DNA from: Streptomyces sp. CC228A
GTDB lineage: Bacteria; Actinomycetota; Actinomycetes; Streptomycetales; Streptomycetaceae
Reading direction: 5' to 3'
Length of the DNA: 64,000 nucleotides
Assembly (NCBI RefSeq): GCF_021390935.1
Contig: NZ_JAJPUI010000003.1
Coordinates: 248,001 to 312,000 of the forward strand
Shown: positions 1-9,394 of the stretch, in pieces
Numbering within the stretch: the stretch's first letter is position 1
How the letters are laid out: each line of letters opens with the position of its first letter
Translations under genes and position numbers: made by a program
The notes under the pieces: generated by a model
What the model saw: only the letters and a program-made list of their open reading frames with translations
Told to the model about the DNA's origin: nothing
Database searches by the model: none

Positions 1-1838
1 TGCTGCGGGTCGGCGTGGGAGCCGAGCCGGGTCAGCGAGCTCTGCACCTCCAGGATGCGGCGGTCCACGGCGCGGAGGCGGACCTGCACCAACTGCTCGC
101 CGGCGTAGGCCTCGTCGACGGTGCGGGCGAGGACGGCCTCGACGGCCAGCTCCGTCACCATCGCGCGCACGCGGTCGTCGGGAGCGGCCTCGCGGACCCG
201 GGCCAGGTAGCCGGGGGTGTCGTCGACGCCCTGGGCGGCGCCGCCTGCCTCGGCGATGGTCTGGCGGACCGCGGTGTAGGGCGGGGCGGTGAACTCGTCG
301 GCGCCGTACGCGTCGAACGCCGGCGACACCAGCGCCGGGTACTGGAGGGCGAGCTTCAGCAGCTCCCGCTCCGTGCGGTGGGCGGGGCTGCGCAGGTTCA
401 GCGGCGGGCCGGTGACGGACTGCCCCTGCGGGGGGTGCGCGGCCTGCCGGGGCCCGCCCGCCTGCCGGGGTCCTCCGGTCGGCTGCGGCGGCCTCCCGCC
501 CTTGTCGCGGGACCAGCGGGCCAGTTGGGCGACGCGCTTGACGACGAACTGGGTGTCGAGGATGCCGAGCATGCCGGCGAGTTCGACGGCCACCTCGTGC
601 TGTGAGGCGATGTTCTTGATGCGGGCCACGATGGGGGCCGCCTCGTCGAGGGCGGCGGCGCGGCCGGCCGGGGTGTCCAGGTCGTACCGGTTCACGATCT
701 GGCGCAGCGCGAACTCGAACAGCGGGACGCGGGGCTCCGCCAGCTCCCGTACCGCCTCGTCGCCCTTGGCGAGCCGCAGTTCGCAGGGGTCCATGCCGTC
801 CGGGGCGATGGCGATGTACGTCTCCGCGGCGAACTTCTGGTCGTCCTCGAAGGCCCGCAGCGCGGCCTTCTGGCCGGCCGCGTCGCCGTCGAAGGTGAAG
901 ATCACCCGCGCCGAGCCGTTGTCCATGAGGAGCCGGCGGAGGATCTTGATGTGGTCGCCGCCGAAGGCGGTCCCGCAGGTGGCGATGGCGGTGGTGACCC
1001 CGGCGAGGTGGCAGGCCATGACATCGGTGTAGCCCTCCACGACGACGGCGCGGCTGGTCTTGGCGATCTCCTTCTTGGCCTGGTCGATGCCGTAGAGGAC
1101 CTGCGACTTGCGGTAGATCGGCGTCTCGGGCGTGTTGAGGTACTTGGGTCCGGTGTCGTCGTCGCGGAGCCGGCGGGCGCCGAAGCCGACGACGTCGCCG
1201 CCGACGTCCCGGATGGGCCACATGAGGCGGCCCCGGAACCGGTCGATGGGTTTGCCGCCGCGGCTCTCCTGGGCGAGGCCGGAGAGGAGCAGTTCCTTGT
1301 CGGAGAAGCCCTGGCCGCGCAGGTAGCGGGTGAGGTGGTCCCAGCCGGCGGGGCTGTAGCCGACGCCGAAGTGCCGGGCGGCGGCCTGGTCGAAGCCGCG
1401 CTCGGCGAGGAAGCGGCGCCCCACCTCGGCTTCCGCGCCGTCGAGCTGCTCCGCGTAGTACCGGGCGGCTGCCTTGTGGGCCTCGATGAGGCGGATGCGC
1501 TCGCCGCGCTGCTGGACGGGGTTGTAGCCGCCCTCCTCGTAGCGGAGGGTGATCCCGGCGCGGGCGGCGAGCCGCTCGACCGTCTCCGAGAAGGAGAGGT
1601 GGTCGATCTTCATCACGAAGGCGATGGTGTCCCCGCCCTCCTGGCAGCCGAAGCAGTGGAAGAGACCCTTGCTGGGGCTGACCTGGAAGGAGGGGGACTT
1701 CTCGTCGTGGAAGGGGCACAGGCCCTTGAGGTTGCCGCCGCCGGCGTTGCGCAGCTGGAGGTACTCGGACACGACGGCGTCGATGGGCACGGCGTCCCGT
1801 ACCGCCTTCACGTCGTCATCGTTGATCCTGCCTGCCAC
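1..1838 (-). CDS. dnaG: DNA primase DnaG (C-terminus cut by window edge)
   Basis: Makes the RNA primers for chromosome replication at the fork. The gene runs off the left edge, so 612 codons are visible and the end of the DnaB-binding domain is missing. The start is GTG at 1838. Visible in order: the CHC2 zinc finger at about residues 41-65 (CPFH ... CFGC), the catalytic core, the TOPRIM domain with VVEGYTDV near residue 265 and FTFDGDAAG near 315, then a Pro/Gly/Gln-rich linker near 440-475 leading into the helicase-interaction region. The next gene on the same strand ends 40 bp upstream, so the two may be cotranscribed. The family call is certain. Confidence 0.97.
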   Translation of the reverse strand, partial: MAGRINDDDVKAVRDAVPIDAVVSEYLQLRNAGGGNLKGLCPFHDEKSPSFQVSPSKGLFHCFGCQEGGDTIAFVMKIDHLSFSETVERLAARAGITLRYEEGGYNPVQQRGERIRLIEAHKAAARYYAEQLDGAEAEVGRRFLAERGFDQAAARHFGVGYSPAGWDHLTRYLRGQGFSDKELLLSGLAQESRGGKPIDRFRGRLMWPIRDVGGDVVGFGARRLRDDDTGPKYLNTPETPIYRKSQVLYGIDQAKKEIAKTSRAVVVEGYTDVMACHLAGVTTAIATCGTAFGGDHIKILRRLLMDNGSARVIFTFDGDAAGQKAALRAFEDDQKFAAETYIAIAPDGMDPCELRLAKGDEAVRELAEPRVPLFEFALRQIVNRYDLDTPAGRAAALDEAAPIVARIKNIASQHEVAVELAGMLGILDTQFVVKRVAQLARWSRDKGGRPPQPTGGPRQAGGPRQAAHPPQGQSVTGPPLNLRSPAHRTERELLKLALQYPALVSPAFDAYGADEFTAPPYTAVRQTIAEAGGAAQGVDDTPGYLARVREAAPDDRVRAMVTELAVEAVLARTVDEAYAGEQLVQVRLRAVDRRILEVQSSLTRLGSHADPQ

Positions 1839-1878
1839 GCGGTGATTCTACGGGGACCCGAACGGGTGGGGCGGGCGC

Positions 1879-3156
1879 TCAGTCCTGCTCCGGCCGGTGC
1901 GGGACGGCATCGAGCGGGGTTCCGGGGTCGGCGAGGGCGTCGGGGTCCACGGGCCGGCGGGACCTGATGAGGTCCTGGACGGGTTCTGTGACGTCCCACA
2001 CGTTCACGTTCATCCCGGCGAGGACCCGCCGGTCCTTCAGCCAGAACGCGACGAACTGCCGCTTGGCGACGTCGCCGCGCAGGACGACCTGGTCGTAGGA
2101 GCCGGGGGGTGCCCAGCCGGAGTACTCCATGCCCAGGTCGTACTGGTCGGTGAAGAAGTACGGGACCCGGTCGTAGGACACGTCCTGGCCGAGCATGGCC
2201 CGGGCGGCGGCCGGCCCGCCGTTGAGGGCGTTGGCCCAGTGCTCGACGCGGAGCCGGACGCCGAAGAGCGGGTGGTGGGCGGCGGCCGCGTCGCCGGCGG
2301 CGAAGATGTCCGGGTCGGAGGTGCGCAGGGAGGCGTCGACGGCGATGCCGCCGCCGTGGGCGCGGTCCACGAGCGCCAGGCCGGCGGTCTCGGCGAGGGC
2401 GGTGTTGGGGACGGCGCCGACCGCGGCGAGCACGGCGTGCGCGGGGTGCTCCTCGCCGTCGTCGGTGCGGGCGGCGAGCACCATGCCGTCCTGGCCGGTG
2501 ATCTCGGTGAGCCGGGTGCCGAACCGGAAGCGGACGCCGTGCTCGGCGTGCAGGTCGGCGAAGACCTGGCCGAGCTCGGGGCCGACGGCCTGGTGGAGCG
2601 GGGTGGGCTCGGGCTCCACGACGGTCACCTCGGCGCCGTAGCCGCGGGCGGCGGCGGCGACCTCCAGGCCGATCCAGCCGGCCCCGGCGACGACGAGGTG
2701 GCCGTTGTCCCGGCCGAGGGCCGCGAGGACCCCCTGCAGCCGGTCGGCGTGGGAGAGGCGGCGCAGCTGGTGGACGCCGGTGAGGTCGCTGCCGGGGACG
2801 TCGAGGGGGCGCGGTGCGGCGCCGGTGGCGAGCAGCAGCTTGTCGTAGTGGATGGTCGTGCCGTCGGCGAGGCGGACGGCCTTGTGGTCGCGGTCGACGG
2901 CGGTGACCGGCTGGCCGAGGTGGAGTTCGATGTCGGCCTGCGCGTACCAGGCGGGCGGGTGGACGAAGGCGCTGTCGCGCGGGTCCTTGCCGGTCAGGTA
3001 GCCCTTGGAGAGCGGCGGGCGTTCGTACGGGTGGTCGCGTTCGTCACCGATGAGGATGACGCGGCCGGCGAACCCCTCGGCCCGGAGGGTCTCCGCCGCC
3101 TTGGCGCCGGCCAGCCCCCCGCCGACGATGACGAAGGTCTCATCTGCGTCGACCAC
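1879..3156 (-). CDS. FAD-dependent NAD(P)/ferredoxin-type oxidoreductase
   Basis: A 425-residue pyridine nucleotide-disulfide oxidoreductase-like flavoprotein, probably cytoplasmic, of the ferredoxin/rubredoxin reductase type. The N-terminal FAD dinucleotide fold reads FVIVGGGLAGAKAAETLR. The NAD(P)-binding fold follows near residue 150 (LVVAGAGWIGLEVA), and the second FAD motif near residue 280-290 contains FAAGDAAA. The C-terminal reductase domain is present. GTG at 3156 is chosen because AGGAGGC lies six bases upstream and the FAD motif starts a few residues in; a longer reading to 3267 has only low-complexity sequence. It lies directly upstream of dnaG on the same strand. The redox partner is not encoded next to it and the substrate is unknown. 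Confidence 0.9.
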   Translation of the reverse strand: MVDADETFVIVGGGLAGAKAAETLRAEGFAGRVILIGDERDHPYERPPLSKGYLTGKDPRDSAFVHPPAWYAQADIELHLGQPVTAVDRDHKAVRLADGTTIHYDKLLLATGAAPRPLDVPGSDLTGVHQLRRLSHADRLQGVLAALGRDNGHLVVAGAGWIGLEVAAAARGYGAEVTVVEPEPTPLHQAVGPELGQVFADLHAEHGVRFRFGTRLTEITGQDGMVLAARTDDGEEHPAHAVLAAVGAVPNTALAETAGLALVDRAHGGGIAVDASLRTSDPDIFAAGDAAAAHHPLFGVRLRVEHWANALNGGPAAARAMLGQDVSYDRVPYFFTDQYDLGMEYSGWAPPGSYDQVVLRGDVAKRQFVAFWLKDRRVLAGMNVNVWDVTEPVQDLIRSRRPVDPDALADPGTPLDAVPHRPEQD

Positions 3157-3308
3157 TTGTTGCCTCCTACCCGGAATGCACGGAACGTCCCTGTCCACGC
3201 TACGCCGCGGTGCCGCCGTCGCGGTCGTGGCCGCGGCGGCCGTGGCGCCCTCAGGAGGGTCCCGCACGGCGGGTGGTCAGGGAAGAGGGACATGTCCGGG
3301 AGCGGGGG

Positions 3309-4747
3309 CTACCGGGCGTGTGGCGCGGTGAGCCGGGCGTGCAGGGCGCGGGCGGCGGCGTCGGTGAGCGACGCGATCTGGTCGATGACGACGCGGGTGC
3401 GTGCGCGCTCGTCGGGCGCGGCGTCGAACAGGGCGCGGAACTGCGGGTCGAGGCCCTCGGGGGCGCGGCGGGTGAGCGCGTCGGCGAGTTCCGCGATGAC
3501 GACGCGCTGGTCGGCGCGGAGCGCCTCCTGCTCGGCGCGCTGCATGACGTACCGGTCGGCGACGGCCTTGAGGACGGCGCATTCGTTGCGGGTCTCGCGG
3601 GGCACGACGAGCCGGGCGCCGTAGCGGGTGAGGCGGCCGGGGCCGTACGCCTGGCGGGTGGCGGTCTCGGCGGCGAGGCAGAACCGGCCGATGAGCTGGC
3701 TGGTGGCGTCCTTCAGCCGGGCCTGGGCCATGGCGGTGCCGTCGTAGCCGTGCGGCCACCACTCCTGGTCGATGAGCCGGTCGAGGGCCTCGGCGAGTTC
3801 CTGCGGGTCGGTGCCGGACGGTACGTACCGGCCGATGGCGCAGGCCCAGATGTCGGCCCGCTCGGGCTCCGCGAGGAGGAGGTTCGGGTCGATGTGGCCG
3901 GCGTGCAGGCCGTCCTCGAAGTCGTGCACGGAGTACGCCACGTCGTCGGACCAGTCCATGACCTGGGCCTCGAAGCAGACACGTCCGGCGGGGGCGCTCT
4001 GGCGGACCCACTGGAAGACGGGCAGGTCGTCGTCGTAGACCCCGAACTTCGGGGAGTGCGGGTCGGTGGGGTGGGCGCCGCGCGGCCACGGGTACTTGGT
4101 GGCGGCGTCGAGGGCGGCGCGGGTGAGGTTGAGCCCGACGCTGACCGGCTCCCCGGTCGCGGGGTCCGGCACGAACCGCTTGGGCTCGATCCGGGTGAGC
4201 AGGCGCAGCGACTGGGCGTTGCCCTCGAAGCCGCCGCAGTCCTCGGCGAACTCGTTGAGCGCCTGCTCGCCGTTGTGCCCGAACGGCGGGTGGCCCATGT
4301 CGTGGGACAGGCAGGCGGCCTCGACGAGGTCGGGGTCGCAGCCGAGCGCGGCGCCGAGCTCGCGGCCGACCTGGGCGCATTCGAGGGAGTGGGTGAGCCG
4401 GGTGCGGGGGCTGGCGTCCCAGGCGGGGCTCCTGGTGCCGGGGGTGACGACCTGCGTCTTCCCCGCGAGGCGGCGCAGCGCGGCGGAGTGCAGGACGCGG
4501 GCGCGGTCCCGCTGGAAGGCGGTGCGGCCGGGGCGCTTGTCGGGCTCCGGTGCCCAGCGCTCGGTCGCCGCGGGGTCGTAGCCGCCGTCGTCCGCCGGGT
4601 ACGCGTGCGGGGCAGCGGCCGCACGGGTCGCGGGGCCGGTGGGGGTCCCTGGGGTGGTGGGTGTCGCGGGGCCGGTGGGGGTCCCTGGGGTGGTGGGTGT
4701 CGCGGGGTTGGTGGGGGTCGGGGGTTGGTGTGGGTCGTGCCTTCCAT
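3309..4747 (-). CDS. dgt: Deoxyguanosinetriphosphate triphosphohydrolase-like HD protein (N-terminal frameshift)
   Basis: HD-domain dNTPase, expected to cleave dNTPs to deoxynucleoside and triphosphate. The metal-binding HD motif is clear ([17 protein letters not shown]), preceded by RLAGKTQV and THSLE, and the late [13 protein letters not shown] motif completes the site. The body is intact from about 4590 down to the stop at 3309. The natural start ATG (4747, or 4756) is one frame off the body, and no ATG/GTG/TTG exists in the body frame before the catalytic domain. One extra base in the G/C runs around 4711-4725 would join them into a 479-residue protein with a Thr/Pro-rich N-terminal extension carrying a 36-bp tandem repeat. 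I take this as a sequencing deletion. Function confidence is high, start confidence low. Confidence 0.88.
4630..4720. repeat. 36-bp tandem repeat in the dgt 5' region
   Basis: Two exact 36-bp copies (4630-4665 and 4666-4701) and a diverged third (4702 to about 4720). The unit length is a multiple of three and encodes a Thr/Pro/Gly-rich 12-residue repeat in the minus-strand dgt frame, so copy-number change would keep the frame. The suspected one-base deletion lies at or just beyond the third copy. Confidence 0.9.
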
Positions 4748-4801
4748 GCCGTCCATGCTTGGAAGGTAACCCCGCGGGGTGACAGTGAAGCGTGCGGCGG
4801 G

Positions 4802-5563
4802 TCAGGCGGACGCGTACGCCTCCGGGACGGGAGCCGTCGCGCGGCCCGCGGCCTCGTCGTAGCGCCGCAGGACGAGCCGGGCGAGGGCCGGGTGCGGGCC
4901 GATGGGGGCGGCGGCGGGGCCGGGCGCCGCGGCGGCGCTGCGGGTGGCGAACAGGCCGGGCGCGGTGAAGCAGGAGGCCACGGCGATGTCGGTACGGCCC
5001 CGGGCGGCCAGTTCCCGGACGGCTTCGGGCACGGTGGGCGCGGCGGCGGAGGCGTACGCGGCGAGGACCGGGACGCCGTCGAGGCGGAGGCTCAGCCGCG
5101 CGGCGAGGCGGCGGGTGACGGCCGCGGAGCCCGGGTGGCGGGACCCGGCGGCGGCGAGGACGACCCCGCCCGCGGCGGGCGGGGGCCGCCAGCCGGCCTC
5201 GGTGAGGCGGTCCCTCAGCGCGTCGACGACGAGCGGGTGGGCACCGAGCGGGGCGGCGACCCGGGCGCGTATCCGCGGCGCCGCGGCGGCGGCGGCCTGC
5301 GGCAGGTCGTGGGTGACGTGGTGGCCGGGCGCGAAGAGGAGCGGGACGAGGACCGCGTCGGAGCCGTCGGGCAGGGCGTCCAGGGTGTCGGTGAGCAGGG
5401 GTTCGTTCAGCTCGATGTGGCCGAGCCGCACGGTCAGGCCGGGCCGCAGTGCGCGGACCCGGTCGAGGAGCGCGGTCACGGTGGGCACGGCCCGCGGGTC
5501 GCGGCTGCCGTGCGCGACGGCGATCAGTGCGGGCGGGCCGGCAGGCCGGTGCAGTGGGCTCAT
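4802..5563 (-). CDS. Sirohydrochlorin chelatase / CbiX-like protein
   Basis: A 253-residue two-lobed CbiX/SirB-type protein; the family inserts Fe or Co into sirohydrochlorin. The N-terminal half has the metal-site signatures AVAHGSRDP and [15 protein letters not shown]. The C-terminal half repeats the fold ([20 protein letters not shown]) but lacks the matching histidine, so catalysis probably rests on the first half. ATG at 5563 is chosen because the conserved ALIAVAHGS strand follows closely and GGAGG lies upstream; longer readings are low complexity. Siroheme is the cofactor of NirB, encoded at 22.3 kb in this window, so a role in siroheme supply for nitrite reduction is a reasonable inference. 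It stands alone, with no methyltransferase gene adjacent. Confidence 0.82.
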   Translation of the reverse strand: MSPLHRPAGPPALIAVAHGSRDPRAVPTVTALLDRVRALRPGLTVRLGHIELNEPLLTDTLDALPDGSDAVLVPLLFAPGHHVTHDLPQAAAAAAPRIRARVAAPLGAHPLVVDALRDRLTEAGWRPPPAAGGVVLAAAGSRHPGSAAVTRRLAARLSLRLDGVPVLAAYASAAAPTVPEAVRELAARGRTDIAVASCFTAPGLFATRSAAAAPGPAAAPIGPHPALARLVLRRYDEAAGRATAPVPEAYASA

Positions 5564-5770
5564 GGGGGGCCTGCGCCTCCGTCCGGTCGGGGGTGGGGTG
5601 GGCGGGGATCGTGCGTCGATCCTGACGCGGGCACGTTGCCGGGGTGTTGCGCGGGGGTGACGGCGGTTTTGGGCCCGGCTCACGCCGCGGGCGAGGGGGC
5701 TGCCAGGTACGGGGCGGTCGGACGGCCCGGGGCCGCGCCCCGAGGATGGCCACTTCTACCCGGTCACGAC

Positions 5771-5796
5771 ATTCCGAAACGTGGAATATATTTTCC
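5771..5796. promoter_or_regulatory. AT-rich dyad cluster upstream of the aquaporin gene
   Basis: Two overlapping inverted repeats in an AT-rich island: ATTCC-N7-GGAAT (5771-5787) and GGAA-N6-TTCC (5783-5796), with TATATT inside the second. They lie about 60 bp before the aquaporin start and could be an operator overlapping a -10 element. No known regulator consensus was matched. Confidence 0.4.
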
Positions 5797-5852
5797 GTTG
5801 CGACGTCGATGCCTGGGCGCGGCACGAGGGCAGTGGAGTACGGGAGGGTTCG

Positions 5853-6557
5853 TTGGGAGGGACCATCGCGACCACCGGGTTGCCCCGGCGGGTGCTCGCC
5901 GAGCTCGTCGGCACGGCCGCGCTCGTGGCCGCCGTCGTCGGCTCCGGCATCCAGGCGGGCGGGCTGAGCGAGGACGTCGGGGTGCGGCTGCTGGCCAACT
6001 CGCTCGCTTCCGCGACGGCGCTCGGCCTGCTCATCGCGCTGCTGGGGCCCGTCTCCGGCGGCCACCTCAACCCGGTCGTCACGCTCTGCGCCTGGTGGGC
6101 GCGGCGCCGCTCCGGGGCCGCGCTGCCGGTGCGCGAGGTGGTCTCGTACGTCTCCGCGCAGCTCGTCGGGGCCGTCGCCGGGGCGCTGCTCGCGGAGGCC
6201 ATGTACGGGCGGGCGCCCGGCGGGTGGGCCACGCAGGTGCGGGGCGCCGAGCACCTGCTGATGGGCGAGATCCTCGCCACCGCCGGCATGGTCGTGCTGG
6301 TCGTGGGGCTCGACCGCAGCGGCCGGGCCCGGCTGGCGCCGCTCGCGGTCGCCGCGTACATCGCCGCCGCGATCTGGTGCACGTCGTCCGGGTCGTTCGC
6401 CAACCCCGCCGCCACGGTGGGCCGTTCCCTCACCGACTCCTTCACCGGGATCGCCCCGGCGTCCCTCCCGGGCTTCGTCGCCGCCCAGTTGCTCGGCGCC
6501 GCGCTCGGCATCGCCCTGGCCGCCGCCCTGTTCGGCCGGAACCGGGCGGCGGCATGA
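5853..6557 (+). CDS. MIP-family aquaporin / glycerol facilitator
   Basis: A 234-residue integral membrane channel with the two half-helix Asn-Pro-Ala-type motifs of the MIP family: [10 protein letters not shown] near residue 71 and [12 protein letters not shown] near 190. Hydrophobic segments are spaced as expected for six transmembrane helices. The TTG at 5853 is preferred because GGGAGGG lies 4-10 bases upstream; the only upstream ATG (5781) lacks a ribosome site and adds charged, non-membrane sequence. The first NPA reads NPV, which is common among bacterial members. It is monocistronic: its neighbours are on the opposite strand. Water, glycerol or metalloid transport cannot be told apart from sequence. 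Confidence 0.88.
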   Translation: MGGTIATTGLPRRVLAELVGTAALVAAVVGSGIQAGGLSEDVGVRLLANSLASATALGLLIALLGPVSGGHLNPVVTLCAWWARRRSGAALPVREVVSYVSAQLVGAVAGALLAEAMYGRAPGGWATQVRGAEHLLMGEILATAGMVVLVVGLDRSGRARLAPLAVAAYIAAAIWCTSSGSFANPAATVGRSLTDSFTGIAPASLPGFVAAQLLGAALGIALAAALFGRNRAAA

Positions 6558-6570
6558 GGCGGTCGGGGCG

Positions 6571-7670
6571 TCAGGGCGTCTCGGCCAGCCGGAAGCCGAT
6601 GGCGTAGATGGCCTTGTCGTACCAGCCGTGCCGCCTGCGGCACCGGGTCAGGTCGCCGTAGCGGGTGAAGCTGCCGCCGCGCGCCACCCGGTAGGAGCCG
6701 TGGGCCTTCAGCAGGTCGTCGGCCGCGGGGGCGCCCCCTGGGTAGGGCCGGTACTCGTCGGCGACGAACTCCTCCACGTTGCCCGCCACGTCGTCGAGGC
6801 CGAACGGGCTGCGGCCCGGCGCGTAGACGCCCACCGGCGTGGTCGTCAGCGGGCCGCCCTCCACGGTGTTGGCGCACTCCGGCCGGAAGGTCTCGCCCCA
6901 GGGGAACTCGCGCCCGTCGCCGCCCGAGGCCGCGTACTCCCACTCGGCCTCGGTCGGCAGCCGGAAGCGCCGGCCGGTGCGCCGCGACAGCCACGCCGCG
7001 TACGCGTCGGCGGCCTCGGGCGGCACGCCCCACACCGGGTGGTTGGACAGCGCCCACGGAAAGACGCCGAACGGCCACGACCGGGGCAGCCAGGTCTCGT
7101 GGGTGTCTTCGAGGAACGCGCGGTACTCGTCATTGGTGACCGGGTAGCGGGCGATGCGGAAGGCCGCGATGTCCGCCTCGTAGGGCGGGCTCTCCTTCGC
7201 GATCCACTCCTCGACGACGCCGACGTGGCTCCAGCGGTCGGTCACCTCGGCCACCCGCTCCGGCGGCAGGCCGAGCGTCACCCGCGCCGCCGGGATGTCG
7301 AGCATCTCCGGGTCGAGGACGCGGATGCGGGGGTCGCCCACCAGGCTCAGCACCGTGCCCGCGGCGTGGCGGCGGCACTGGCCCTCCTGCGGGGACGAGA
7401 CGATCACGGCCAGCGTCTCGGGGTCCTCGGCGAGGAGCTCGCGGTGGCGGACGACGGGGTCGGACTCGCGGCGGACGAAGGAGTCCGGCAGCCCCATCGC
7501 CGCCCGGTCGGTCACCAGGTTCGGGTTCGTCTTGGCCGGCTGCCCCGGGCCGGCGGGCGCACCCGCCCTCCCGGCGGTGCCGCCGCCCCGTCCCGTCCGG
7601 CCGCCGTGCCGCTCCCGGCCGTCCCGCCGCCGACCGCACCGCCGCCGCCCTCGGCTGCGCCTCTGCTCAC
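6571..7670 (-). CDS. FGE-sulfatase-domain protein of the peptide operon (N-terminal frameshift)
   Basis: A formylglycine-generating-enzyme/EgtB-like C-type-lectin-fold protein (about 366 residues after repair). The domain runs from [14 protein letters not shown] through [28 protein letters not shown] and VARGGSF to the C-terminal GFRLAE. The two copper-binding cysteines of true FGE, expected a few residues after RGGS, are absent ([10 protein letters not shown]...), so it is not a classical sulfatase activator. The preceding WD40 gene stops inside a GTGA whose GTG (7670) is the coupled start, but that frame is one base off the domain frame. One extra base near 7545-7600 joins them through a Gly/Ala-rich linker; the in-frame GTG at 7515 has no ribosome site. 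It is the last gene of the operon and a candidate modifying enzyme for the small peptides (inference). Confidence 0.8.
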
Positions 7671-9394
7671 GGCCGGGCCTCCCCGCTCCCGTCGGCGTCG
7701 CCGGCCGCCGGCACCGGCACGTCGTAGACCCGGCCGTCGTACGAGCCGGCCAGGAAGACGCCCCTCGCGGGGTCGTGGCACAGCGAGGAGACGCCGGCCG
7801 TGGTGGGCCGCAGCGCCACCGGCCACGTGCCGGTGCGGGTGTCGAAGACGCAGACCGCCCCGCTGTAGGACCCGGTCGCGACGTAGCGGCCGTCGGGCGA
7901 GGTGCTGACGCACTTCACCGAGTGGTCGTGCGGCGTGGGGTGCACCGCGGCCTCGGGGCCGTCCCACAGCCGCAGCCGGCGGTCCCGGCTGACGCTGGCG
8001 AAGCGGCCGCCGGGCAGCGGCGCGCAGCCGTTGGCGATCCGGTCGTGGGCGGCCTCGACGCGGTGCAGTTCGGTGAAGTCCCGTACGGAGAACCAGGAGG
8101 CGGCCGCGTCCGCGCACACGGCGAAGATGAGGTCACCGGAGACGGCGACGCCCTTCACGGCGCCGGTGTGCAGCGGCAGCGTCGCCTCGTGCTTGACGGT
8201 GCCGTCCGGGTGGACCGAGAACACCAGGCCCTCGCCGGTGTAGGCGCCGACCACCACGTGCGGCACGCCGTCGCGGGTGAAGGCGGCCCCGCAGTTGAGG
8301 GGCGAGCGGTGCTGGTGCAGGGCCTCGCCGGTCAGCGCGTCGAAGACCGTGCCCAGCTGCCCGCCGCTGAAGACCCGCCCGCCGACCGGGGTGAGGAAGT
8401 TGCACAGGCTGCCCGTCTCGGCGGTCGGGCTGCCGTCGGTGCGCAGGATGCCGGCGTCGCCGATGGTGAGGGTGCGGCCCTCGTGCGCGGTGACGGCGTT
8501 GACGCCGTGCGTCGGCTCGACGTGGTCGAGCTCCCACACGCCGTCCGCGATGCGGTAGACCGCGTACGACGAGCCGAACGTGGCGAACGCCAGGGTGTCG
8601 CCGTCGAGGAAGGCGCAGGACCGCGGCCACACGTCGGCGGGGAACGCCGCGGAGGCCACCGGCCGGGGCTCGCCGCTCACGTCCCAGATGCGCAGCGTGC
8701 GGTCGTAGCTGAGGCTGACCAGCAGGCCCTGGGCGGCGTCCAGCACCAGCCGCTTGATGCCCGCGTCATGGGCGTGGTGGGTGGCGGTGCCGCCTTCGGA
8801 GAGGACGACGATCTCGCCCTCGTCGTTGCCGGCGTACACGACTCCGTCGGGCGCCACGGCGATGGTATCCGTCTCGATGCCGCCCAGGTCGATGTCGTCG
8901 ACGAGGCCGCCGGTGCGCAGGGACCAGCGCTTGACGGTGCCGTCGTCGCTGGAGGACACGAGCTCGTCGGCGTCGCCGCCCGCGGCCCACTCCACGGAGA
9001 TCACGTCGGCGGTGTGGCCGGTGAAGGTGTGCAGCAGCGCGCCGGTGAAGTCGTAGACCCTGACCCGGTGGTCGCGGGACGCCGTCGCGATGAGGTCCTT
9101 CGAGGGGTGGAAGGCCGACATCTCCACGTCGTCCTGCTGGTCGGACAGCACGGCCAGCAGCTTGAGGTCCGGCACCGACCACAGGCGGGCGGTGTAGTCG
9201 CTCGACGAGCTGACGAGGTGCCGCCCGTCCGGGCTGAAGGCGACCTGGTTGGCGAGGTGGTCGTGGACGGCGCGGGCGAGCGCGCGGCGGGTGCCGGCGT
9301 CCCACAGCACGAGCTGGTTGTCGTATCCGGCGGTGGCCACGAGGCGTCCGTCGAAAGCCGCGACGCCGCTGATGGGTCCGTTGTGGCGGATCAT
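7667..9394 (-). CDS. WD40-repeat beta-propeller protein
   Basis: A 575-residue soluble protein made almost entirely of WD40-like blades. Examples are GPISGVAAFDGRLVATAGYD, VAFSPDGRHLVSSSSDYTAR and VSTSPDGRYVATGSYSGAV, with clear repeats at both ends and weaker ones between, enough for two propellers. No signal peptide, catalytic domain or kinase is attached. Its ATG at 9394 overlaps the stop of the GCHII-like gene as ATGA, and its stop overlaps the next GTG. It is therefore translationally coupled in the middle of the peptide operon. A scaffold role, holding peptide and enzymes together, is the simplest idea but is inference only. Confidence 0.87.
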   Translation of the reverse strand: MIRHNGPISGVAAFDGRLVATAGYDNQLVLWDAGTRRALARAVHDHLANQVAFSPDGRHLVSSSSDYTARLWSVPDLKLLAVLSDQQDDVEMSAFHPSKDLIATASRDHRVRVYDFTGALLHTFTGHTADVISVEWAAGGDADELVSSSDDGTVKRWSLRTGGLVDDIDLGGIETDTIAVAPDGVVYAGNDEGEIVVLSEGGTATHHAHDAGIKRLVLDAAQGLLVSLSYDRTLRIWDVSGEPRPVASAAFPADVWPRSCAFLDGDTLAFATFGSSYAVYRIADGVWELDHVEPTHGVNAVTAHEGRTLTIGDAGILRTDGSPTAETGSLCNFLTPVGGRVFSGGQLGTVFDALTGEALHQHRSPLNCGAAFTRDGVPHVVVGAYTGEGLVFSVHPDGTVKHEATLPLHTGAVKGVAVSGDLIFAVCADAAASWFSVRDFTELHRVEAAHDRIANGCAPLPGGRFASVSRDRRLRLWDGPEAAVHPTPHDHSVKCVSTSPDGRYVATGSYSGAVCVFDTRTGTWPVALRPTTAGVSSLCHDPARGVFLAGSYDGRVYDVPVPAAGDADGSGEARP

